From Krasilnikovozyma curviuscula (lineage: Eukaryota; Basidiomycota; Tremellomycetes; Cystofilobasidiales; Mrakiaceae): a stretch of DNA of 42,978 bases. The DNA lies in contig MVAQ01000188.1 in assembly GCA_014825775.1 (NCBI GenBank), forward strand, positions 1 to 42,978. The letters run 5' to 3'. Under the pieces are notes generated by a model. That model ran no database searches. It was given only the letters and a program-made list of their open reading frames with translations, and was not told the origin of the DNA. Positions 1 through 15,524 of the stretch are shown here, in pieces; the first letter of the stretch is position 1; every line of letters begins with the position of its first letter. Both the position numbers and the translations under genes were made by a program.

Positions 1-6392
<6,392 letters not shown>

Positions 6393-6820
6393 ACTTCTTC
6401 GCCTCAAGACCTTTTCTCAATTGCATATCTTCTACCTGTCAAGCTTCTCACTATCATGAAAATACAATATCAAGCTGTAAAACACCACGAGACCTTAATC
6501 TACATATTCATCCGTACAGTACCTTTGGAAGTCACTTTACTTTATATTTAGACTCAATCATCGTTGCATGTCGAAGTTTTGAAAACTTGAACAAAAGCGA
6601 TCCAGTCCAATAGTTTGTGAATGAGCTTGTTGCGCTCGATTGACGAGTTTACAGGTATTCTCAAATAATAATAATAATAATAACCTTACTACTAGGTTCA
6701 GCCAACCATGTGCTTACAGATCACATGCCAAAGTCCTGTAAAATGTTCAACTGTGAAATCCCTCGATAATAACGAAAACGGATCAAGTCCAAAAGTAGCC
6801 TTGAGATCCCCCAATCAACC
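6393..6820. other. Convergent intergenic region
   Basis: This 428-base gap lies between the stop codons of CHD1 (+) and the CFEM-like gene (-), so it should hold both 3' UTRs and polyadenylation signals. The only distinctive element is an AAT microsatellite near 6664-6683. I see no gene in it. Confidence 0.7.
6664..6683. repeat. (AAT)n microsatellite
   Basis: About six to seven uninterrupted copies of a trinucleotide repeat in the convergent 3' intergenic space. No function is implied. Confidence 0.9.
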
Positions 6821-9800
6821 CTAGATCATCACTATAACCAATCCAGCAGCACAACTAGCAAGGAACACAGCGAACTGGTTGATATTTGCATTGGATCTTG
6901 TCACCGTGACCGTCGCGAAAGCAGTTGTAGTTGCCGTAGCCGTAAAGTTGAAAAGCGCTGCAGAGGAGGAATTGAAGAATGAAGAGGATCTGTGGAGAGA
7001 CAAGGAGATCAGCGGCTCGGAGACGTTTTTATAACAAGCAGAGAGGATTGTATTTACGAAGATCGAGGCAGAGTCGAAACTATTGTGCTTGACCCAGATA
7101 CAATGGTGGTTAAAGATGGAGTACTAGAAAGTGCATTTCATTTCAAAAACAACAGTCAGTGAAGGTTCATAAATTGAGTTCTGAAAGGTAAACTCACGGT
7201 GTTAGAGTGGTAGCAATTGTGCTTCCACCAGACACAATTGTTGAGACAACTCCGGAAGGCAAGCTCGAGGTAACAAGTTCACCGTTGGAGGAGAAAGTAG
7301 TAAAGCCACCAGTCAGAGTCGTTTCAAAGGACGTTCCCCCGATAACAGCACTGACGGGCCCGGAAGTTGGAACCGATTGAATAGTCGTTCCAGGAATGGT
7401 GATAGCAACAGGTCCTCCGGTTCCAACGGTCGTAAATTGAGTGCCCACCTGAGTGAACTCAACGTCGCTAGGAGCGACGCTGGTGGTGAATATATTTCCG
7501 TTGGAGGTAAAGGTGGACATGAATCCTGGAACTCTCGAGGTGGCGACTGAATTTGGAATTTCAATAACTTGAGTACCTGATGAGATCGTAGTCTGAATAG
7601 TGTTACCATCGAGAACGATCGGCGCTGGCAGGATGATGATAGAGGGGTCATTACTACCAGTGCCACCAGGATTTGGGGAAGATGACCCGCTACCGGCCGG
7701 AGTGGTACCAGAACCAGAAGAACTGCCACTGTTTGGTGTGGAACTTCCTGAAGACGAGGAGCTGCCAGAATTTGGGGAAGATTCCCCACCACCACCAAAA
7801 GTTGATGTGCTGAAAGTAGAGCCTGTACTAGAGCCAGACGAAGAACTACCAGAAGCAGCGGTGCCGTCGTTGGGTGAAGAACCAGGAGGAGCTGGTGGCA
7901 GAGCACCGGTAGGCGGCGTATTGCTTGTGGCAGTGTCACTAGGAGGTGAGCTTGGCGAGGAATCATCGGTCGGAGCCTTTAAGAGAGCTTGTTGCTGCTG
8001 GAAGCTCACTTGGAACGGGACGCTGTATAAAAGAAAAGTTGAGTTTGGGAGAGACTTTGGGTCCAGCAAGGCACATCCACTCACAATTGTTCAGCTGGAT
8101 TTGTACTGCCCTTTGACGCGCCTGAACCTCCGGCGCCTCCAGCGCCTCCAGCGCCTCCCTGGCCTGTTAGAGAGAGCTGATCGCCAGTAGATGATGGTAC
8201 TGGTACTGCACCTGTAGGTACAGGAGGAGGCGCGACGGCAACGGTCGTGACGGCAACGGTCGAGACGGGAACGGGCGTGAAAGCAATAGTTGTGAAGGAA
8301 CTGGTCGTCAAGGCATTGGTTATGACGACAATGCTCGAGAAGGCGCTTGAGGATGAAGCTGTACTCAAAACGGTCGAGGAGGTAGGCATCGCAGAACTCG
8401 CGGAGACAGGTATCGCTGAACCCGATGGGACGGCCGTGGCTGGGATGGGCACATATTCAGTTGCTCCCGGAGGTAAAGCGAGGTAGGCAATGCTACTCAG
8501 GCAGTTTGTTTCAGTATCGTCTCATCATGTTATGCATATAAAAGGAAGTAGGCTCACCATTCTTTACTGTAGACTATGAGTGTTTCCCGTAGTTATTAGT
8601 CACCACATGTGACACACGGGAAGAAGTGAGTTAAGGACTCACGATTGTTCCAGTCTACAGCAGATATGTTATAGAACGACTGGGTAGGATAGCAGCTTTG
8701 AATGAAGGACAATTCGGTGCATGAGCTGATGCACTGTAAGAAACAGCAAGGTGTGAATAAACTGCTGTGGTGGATGATTGCTATAAGGTTCAACTTACTT
8801 TCTGATATTTCGCTTTTGTCGAAGGATTAGAGCAGAAGCCTGTGTAGGAGGGTTGTTAGCGAGAAGTAATTCAAAATAGAGAACATAGTTGGAGGATGGA
8901 ACGTACAGAGTAAAGGATCTGTAGCACATTCGGCGGGTAAAGTATTGTCAGGAGAATTGATTGGCTGACAGCTACTGACGCAACCAGCGTTTTCGGAAGG
9001 CCAACTCAAACCTAGCGTGAACGCAACTGAAAATAGAGGGAAAAAGTTCGTCAGACCAAAGTCAATACAATTATTGTTGAGAAGGCTCACCGTAGATAGA
9101 GTTTGAGGTTGTAGTAACGGCTGGTGGTGAGGAGGGTAAAAAGGGGCAAGATTCAGATATCAAATTAAATTGACAAATTAAACAATTCACCACTCACTGT
9201 CACATTGAGGTGGTGCAGAAACGGCTGAACGGAAACGAAAATCAGGGGGTTGAATTTCTCTCAGTTCTTGTTTCATCACGCTCCCCTTAGGTGCACTTAC
9301 TAGGCGGTGTTATGGGGTCTTTGACTACAAAAAGCTCAAATAAATCAGTACAATTTGCTTTCTTCGCAGATATGATCGATAGTGTTACTCACGAGCTCCG
9401 CCATTGACAGGTTGACTACGATTGGCGGTGTGAGGAACAAGAGCTGTCAGCGAAATCTCCTGATAGGCTAGCAGAAGAACCTCACCAGATTTTATTGTAC
9501 TCTACATTGAGCAGGTTGTCTCAGCTCTTAGAAAGGGGCCAAATGGGGAAAAGTAAACAAAGTTGGACATACCCTGCGAGAAAGTTTTTTGGTTGCTCTT
9601 CGTCGCGATTGGGCTAAGATTATATGTGTACTCGAACCAGTACTGAATATCAGGACAAGATTCTATACACTGAGATTGCGTAAAAGGCAGTTTTAGCCAA
9701 ATCACTATCGAAAAGGACAGAGAACGCGAATGGACTCACATTCTGGACGTCTGTGAAGATCTGAGGAGTACAGAAACCTAAGGCCGAAGGAATGGTAATG

Positions 9801-12214
9801 GAAATGAGCTCGGTAGATATAACATCCTGTTACGGCTGCCAGTGACGTACATGAACTACTGAGCCCACAATTACCATCAAGGAAGTTGCCCAGCGGTTTC
9901 GGAAAGTCTATTGCAAGCTTCTCACAGACACTGCACTACAATCTCAAAGACGGACTGAGTAAAGAAGGAGATTTGTAATGATCAAGAGAAGGAAAAACGT
10001 ACGCTTGCTGGCCAGTTCAGGCCGTAGAACGGATAGTTGAATGGGGTGCCGGCGGAGAAGATTCGAACGATGTCTAACAGAGTATCAGCGGGAAAGGAAA
10101 AAACGATATCAGCATTGAACTTCTTGCTTCTACAGACTTTATTCTAGATAAAAAGACTTACTGCCACTCAATGGACCAGAAATGTTTGCTAACAAAACAA
10201 TTACTTGTGGGTTAGTTATTTGTCCTCCTGCTGATAACAGAGAACATACTCGTTTGTTGAGGCAGCGTCACTGTCTCATTCAGAGATAAAATCAGTCAGA
10301 GAGATCATTTAATGTTTTGTTTGAGTGGTTTGGCTCACATTTGACTTCCGACGTCTGACTAGAATATGAACTCTTAAGTGAGAAGCGGCTTAAACACCAA
10401 GGATATAGAAATTGAGCTCACCACATTGCGTTGTAATCTTGAGTTATTTTAGTAAAAAATAAACAAAAGAAAGGTTGTGAAAAACGTTGAAGACAGCAAG
10501 TTCTGAGGGGCTTACTAAGGAAGAATTCAACTGGCTGGACTGGGACTGAGACCAACGCTCCGCTACTTCCACTGATATAATCAACTCCATAGTTGATACC
10601 GGTGCAAGAGTTAACACACTGTTCAGATAACATGTGAGGCCGATAAGTGTACGCATTCGAAGTTACTTAGAAACAAAAGAGAATTTACAGCTTGTAGATC
10701 AGCGTTGAGTCGGGCCGAGCAGAAACCTTTGTAAAGACAGAAGTTAGTTGTACGACGAGTTCATCGAAAGCAGGACTCACAGCTTGTTGTGAGACCACAG
10801 CCCAAATCGTTGCGGAGTCCACTGCAAGATGTACACTAGTTTGAATCCAAACTCTACCATCAGCAACTGTTCAAAAGTAATGCGGACTGGGAGTGGGGAG
10901 AGGAACTCACAGAAGCAGGTAGTAGAACGCCGTATGAAATGCCATATGTGTAGGAAGACGTGTTCTCGAGGGTGAAAACTGCCGTGTAAGCTTAAATTGT
11001 TGACGATAAACAGTTAGCTCCGCTTATTCTTCTCGATACTATTAGCAACTGACATAAGGGACTTACGAGAGGGACCTGAATATACCGGACAAATCCAAAA
11101 TGCGAAGTTTCAGTCACCAATCATCATTTGATACAATTCGCGAATGTCTACTTACCACCGCTAGGTCTCGGTGAAGCAGCTGAAGATCCAGATTCTAAGG
11201 AGATTAAAGCGTCCTCAACTCAGTGATCCACACAGTTCAACCGAACAAAAAAAAAACGCACGATAAGACCACGACGCTGAGTAGGAGCCGGAAGACACTC
11301 TGCTACTAACTGTTGCAGCACTGCTAAAAGAAGCAGAAGCGGAAAAGCTGGAAGCCGAAGGCGCAGAACTACTTCTGGCGCTGCCACTCGAGCTGGGGAA
11401 CGCGGTGGACGGACTGATCCTACTGGAGGCGGAGCTAATTGAGGAACTACTGCCTAGCTGGCTGCTCCTTGCGGAAGATGGTACACTGCTGCCACTGCTC
11501 GAGCTGGACAGAGTGCTGGAAGAACTGATCCCACTCAAGATACTGCTAGCAGAGCTGAGGCTAGATTGGCTACTGCTCGAGGAAGATGGCACGATGCTGC
11601 TGCTGCTGCTGGCGCTGGAGAGAGCGCTCGAGGAGGAAGATATCCGAATCGAGGAGCTGCTCACAGAGATACTGCTGGACTGACTGCTGCTGGACAAAGA
11701 AGAAGTGACACTGCTGCTCGAAGTTAGAGAAGAAGCAGAAGACGATCCTGTCAAGCGAGGGAGGGAAAGCGAAGAAGGGAATTAGTGGCGATTCTATTTT
11801 TGAAGGTTTGTTTTAGAATGATCCAGTCGAGTCTCTCTTGGGTACTCACCAGTGCTGCTGCTGCTGGATGAAGAGGGTACAATAGAGCTCAACGAAGTCG
11901 ACATTGCGCCTGCGAAAGAAAATTGTAAATCCAGGCGTATTCATTCGCGATCGAGGCGGGACTGAATACACTCACTGCTGCTGCTGGCGGTAGATGTACT
12001 GGAACTTACGGAGCTGCTGCTCGATGTAGATGAAGAGACAGACGAAGAGCTCTCTGCTCGGCCTTCGATATTGACTACAAAGAGGAGTCAGCCAATGTAC
12101 TCTATCCAATTAAAAGGTCAGTACTTTTACATCCGACTCACCAATGGCCGACGACACGACAGAGAGACACCCCAGAAACACTACGAATGATGCGCGGAAA
12201 CCTTTCATACTCAT
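6821..12214 (-). CDS. GPI-anchored Ser-rich protein with three CFEM-like modules, 31 exons
   Basis: Predicted 1086-residue cell-surface protein. Exons in transcript order: 12142-12214, 11976-12074,11850-11909, 11262-11747, 11156-11194, 11067-11075, 10911-10978, 10781-10835, 10689-10726, 10516-10618, 10422-10437, 10339-10358, 10250-10270, 10162-10188, 10003-10073, 9851-9935, 9740-9777, 9573-9669, 9486-9501, 9393-9415, 9301-9324, 9198-9224, 9091-9120, 8907-9026, 8799-8839, 8643-8733, 8558-8573, 8085-8492, 7198-8022, 7058-7123, 6821-6989. The summed length is an exact multiple of three. Signal peptide MSMKGFRASFVVFLGCLSVV; Ser stalk to about residue 239; CFEM-like modules at about 279-348, 396-473 and 524-597; Gly/Ser/Pro linkers; beta-type repeats; C-terminal hydrophobic GPI signal (NQFAVFLASCAAGLVIVMI). 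CFEM domains in other fungi bind haem or act in wall and adhesion roles; here the role is unknown. The CFEM assignment rests on cysteine spacing (CxxC or CxxxC, CxC, CxxxC), not on a profile search. Confidence 0.85.
8234..8278 (-). repeat. 15-nt coding tandem repeat, three copies
   Basis: Three near-identical 15-base units (gacggcaacggtcgt type) inside exon 28 of the CFEM-like gene. On the minus strand they encode Val/Thr/Ala pentapeptides (TVAVT type) in the linker after the third cysteine module. Nearby Gly-Gly-Ala codon triplets around 8130-8160 add a second short repeat. Confidence 0.8.
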
Positions 12215-12811
12215 TTGTTAACCAAAAGATGAGGGGTGGTGTTGAAGAAGCTGCACCGAAGATGTGATATGATACAGGCTGGACTGAAAACCAGACAAGG
12301 GAGTATATAAATCTTCGAGCCATCTCGTGCTTGGCAACCCAAGATAATCGACAGCAAATACACTGTCACTCGAAATACCAGTGTTTTGTATTCAGTCCAG
12401 CCTTACCCAACAAAAGAAAAGAGCCAAGCTTATGCGACCGCACCCAGTTATACAAACAAGGTATTACATTCAAGAGGTGACGTTCGAAGTGCTTTGTGAC
12501 TCGTACGATTCAGTGTGTACTTCCACACCATAAAAAAGGCTAGGTCAGGCGGTGCACATAGGTCGATCGGAAGGATAGCAAATTGTGGAGGCGGTGATTG
12601 CAGCTTCAATTGAACAACTCTAAAAGGATCCGTTGGGAGAAAGACGAGCAGAGCCGCTTGCAACACATTAGATTTTGTTTTTCCATGTCCGAGAGGTGGT
12701 ATCACATTCTGGAAATACTGATAATGCCAGAGCGATGAGTTTGATTTGAGTGGTAACTGATGTTGTCGTCTTGATTTTGTTGTTGTTACTCGGTAGAGGA
12801 ATAGAGCGCTG
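12215..12811. other. Intergenic, upstream of the CFEM-like gene
   Basis: About 600 bases between two minus-strand genes, expected to hold the 3' UTR of the hypothetical gene and the promoter of the CFEM-like gene. A minus-strand open frame spans 12448-12837 but has no protein-like composition that I can identify; it could be an alternative C-terminus of the upstream gene. A TATA-like tataaat lies at about 12305-12311 on the plus strand; its relevance is uncertain. Confidence 0.5.
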
Positions 12812-13670
12812 TTAATCAAACGGAGTATCAAATCCAACTGAATAGCAAAAGAATATAAGATGACGTGAAAAGGAACTACCCATAACCCTATTCAGTACCG
12901 TTCTGTCACGATGTTTGGTGGCTCGAGGGTCCATAACCCAATCTTCGCCCCATTGCACATCATCTCGATGGACTACTCCATCTCCTCCTTTTTCTGCCCC
13001 TGTCCCTTCTCCGTCTTCTAAAAAAGTATCTTGAATACTTTCTGACACCCATCCACCGATGAAAGTAGAGGTCTCGGCGAGTGATACTCCAGCACAGCGT
13101 CTGGCGTCAAGCTTAGGCTGAGCGTCGCTTTGTTTGCCAGATTGATGGCCTCCAGGAGGTGCAGAATTGGATGGAGTCTTCTTGAACAACCCTTACAATA
13201 AATTGGAACCCTAAAAATTCTCTCTTGCATTTCCCAGGGCGCAGATGCTTGCAAACCTCTTGCTGTCTTAGTGTGTCCAAGAACCTAGTTATTCAAACAC
13301 ATTCTCAACAGCTAAACGATTCAACGAAAACGACACATTGTGGGAATTTTTGAAGCTGATATTGTGTAGGGAGAATCAATATGGAAATCCTTGTATTATT
13401 TGTCGGACTGTACTGTGACCCCAGTCCCATTCCGTTTAGTAAAAAAAAAAGGGGGTCCCACCTCGTTGAATAGAAAGGGTCAAATGCAACACCACAGAGA
13501 ATCGTTTCTTCCTCAATAATGTTCAAGATCAATTTCACACCTGATTTCTCTCAATCATCAGGAAACAGCCTTCTATTACATTACTCACCCAAGCTAAAGT
13601 CTTTCAGCGTCCACTCCCTGTAAGCATTAAACTTGGATCGACTAAATTCCCTTCTCCCAAACAACATCAT
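12812..13670 (-). CDS. Conserved-looking hypothetical protein, about 171 aa
   Basis: I do not recognise this family. Proposed exons: 13589-13670, 13462-13540, 13257-13284, 12880-13180, 12812-12837; the phases agree and the total is a multiple of three. Exon 1 starts with tandem ATG codons (MMLFGRREFSRSKFNAY) and ends in a strong GTGAGT donor. Exon 2 reads as a hydrophobic segment (VKLILNIIEEETILCGVAF). Later residues include an Ala/Arg/Cys-rich stretch (LDARRCAGVSLAETSTF), an acidic Gly-rich loop, and WGEDWVMDPRATKHRDRTV. No signal peptide is obvious. The third exon and the last intron are the weakest parts; another reading continues into the frame that ends near 12448. It shares a 406-bp divergent promoter region with the NDUFA4-like gene. 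Confidence 0.5.
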
Positions 13671-14076
13671 GGTCTCTCTTTCTCACAGGGTCCATCTAAA
13701 CTTGCTTCACTCTGTCCCTGTCCAAGCTCTCGACAATGTCAATATGCACGTCCTGTTGCACTTCGCGATGTCTGTCCAATTCGATAATCGCGCATTGTAC
13801 ATACTCCAAGACGTTGAAGACGAGGGTTCACACACACTGGGCATGTTCATTTGCTAGTCCACCTCATTGTATTACTTCAGTAATACTCGTGGTGATGATC
13901 TACATCGTTTGTTTACGTCTTGCGGCGGCGCGCCCTCCCGCAAGCGTTGACTTTCGACGTCCTCGAAAAAGCACATGACACGACTCGACAGAGCGAAACT
14001 CAAAAAAGCGAACGTTTCAAAACCTTCCTTTCCTCTTAACTTCGACTTCTTTTCGACCTTGGATAACTTCATCAAG
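13671..14076. promoter_or_regulatory. Divergent promoter region
   Basis: A 406-bp spacer separates the start codons of the hypothetical gene (-) and the NDUFA4-like gene (+). It includes a GC-rich ggcggcgcgcc patch near 13922-13934. Bidirectional control is inferred from layout only. Confidence 0.5.
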
Positions 14077-14749
14077 ATGCCTGTTGCTTCCCCACTTAGT
14101 ATTAGAAATATGCAAAGAGGTGAGAGGAGATGGATACAAGATTCCACGAGACGTATTTATCTCTTTGTCGCTTACTCACCCACACTTTCTCCTGGTCCTG
14201 GGCTGGATAGAGACTATTCCTCTCCTGGCTTTCGTTCTGGCTGGTGAGTGCCCTTCCTCTCTTCAACTTCACGAATAGAGATAGTTCCTGAGCTGATAAG
14301 ATTTCGTCGTCGCGTTGCAGGTGTCGGAGGGGGAGTCTTCATTGCCTGTCGAGCATTGTTCACCAAGTAACACCAAGGTCTCTCTAAGTATTGTTGTACA
14401 TCTGAAAGCTGTGCTGAGCTGTCGACTTCTTTCCTCATCTCGCTGTCGCAGTTCCGACGTCGTCTTCATGTATAAACGATCCAACCCAGATCCTTGGAAC
14501 AGAACTCCTCAGAACAAAAACCTCAAGGTACAGAAAATCCTTGTCCTCATTTCTTTCTCTGTTATTGACAATTGAACGCTGACGGTGATTGTTCTATCAC
14601 TGTTTGCGCCGTGGACCGTGCTCGTCATATAGCTGATGAATGTCAACCCAGGTTTCTTTGAGGCTAGAAGTCATCTTCCTGACCCAAGAAATGCTCTGAA
14701 GGTCGATGTTGGTGAGATCGGAGGTGGAAAAAACCTCGGTATGCCCTGA
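14077..14749 (+). CDS. NDUFA4: NDUFA4/MLRQ-type respiratory-chain subunit
   Basis: Small inner mitochondrial membrane protein of the B12D/MLRQ family (NADH dehydrogenase 1 alpha subcomplex 4, now placed with cytochrome c oxidase in mammals). Exons: 14077-14119, 14211-14243, 14321-14366, 14452-14527, 14633-14749; 104 residues. One hydrophobic helix (ETIPLLAFVLAGVGGGVF, about residues 15-32) is followed by the family core: a Leu-Phe pair, then Asp-Val, and the conserved R-x-N-P-x-P-W-N signature seen here as KRSNPDPWN. The tail after this core is longer than in the 81-residue human protein. The first splice junction (MQR to ETIP) was chosen because it brings the helix into frame. Confidence 0.85.
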
Positions 14750-15524
14750 GACGCGAAGTTCAGACGCAGGTTGGGACAGTCCGTGTCACCTAGCTCGTTT
14801 TGCAACCGTTTATAAGACAAGCATGTTATCCTTAAAATTCATCACACATCGATTCACACTGGACTAGAACAGGAAGGATTTGTTGCTGAGTTGAGCAAAT
14901 TATACAAAGCGCTACCATGTTCACTGTCGTGCCATAGATAGCTGATTTCCAATACTGCTGGTTTGGAGTGAAGATGGAGTGATAAGTCGGATTGCGAAGA
15001 AGAGGATGTGTCGGAGGACCTTCTAGTATAGAAGTGGCGGGCGGGTTTACCCAGTGAAACGAAGGCGCATGGTGGTCGCACAGGATTCGACGCGTTTTGA
15101 TATCTGGAAAGCGTACAAAATCGATCTAAGACGGTTCCGCTTGAGTTGCTTGAGTTGGCTTTGAAGATTTTGTTGGTCGAGTGGGTAGGCTTGGCCTGTA
15201 AAGATGAAGCTAATCCTTGCTCACTTCAACTATGGTATACCGCCCGCCAGAGTCGAACGTCTCCTCTATATCAAGCAGGGCAATCTGAAGATAATTACAG
15301 TTCACATCCTGTTTAACACATTGACAGATTTCTTCATCCAGACCTGAGTCAAGAGGAACTCAGGAGGGGGAGAGTAAGGGCCTTTGAGGTATTCTTGACT
15401 TTTGTTTTTGTTTTCACTCCTTAGGCGAGGTTGATTTTCTGGCAGCTGCCCTTTGTCCAACCAAATCAACAGCAAGTCATCAAGCTTCAGCTGGATACAG
15501 CATTGTGTCAGTTGAAATATCAAG
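14750..15524. other. Intergenic region before the kinesin gene
   Basis: 775 bases between two plus-strand genes. It contains minus-strand open stretches (about 14862-15207 and 15302-15523) that look partly protein-like, but I could not join them into a phase-consistent gene. The 3' UTR of the NDUFA4-like gene and the kinesin promoter are expected here. Confidence 0.5.

Noticed and set aside
7600..8190. 196-codon plus-strand open frame rich in Glu, Pro, Gly and Leu
   Set aside because: It is the antisense of the Ser/Gly/Pro-rich exons 28-29 of the CFEM-like gene, whose codon bias leaves the opposite strand open.
11405..11683. Plus-strand open frame rich in Leu and Glu
   Set aside because: Antisense shadow of the Ser-rich stalk exon (11262-11747, -).
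12448..12837. 129-codon minus-strand open frame
   Set aside because: No protein-like pattern that I can identify and no independent start. It may be 3' UTR or an alternative C-terminus of the hypothetical gene.
14854..15523. Minus-strand open stretches ending in a protein-like segment (RPPCAFVSLGKPARHFYTR)
   Set aside because: The only introns that would join them are about 29 nt or break phase, there is no credible start, and no motif is recognised. A small gene here cannot be ruled out.
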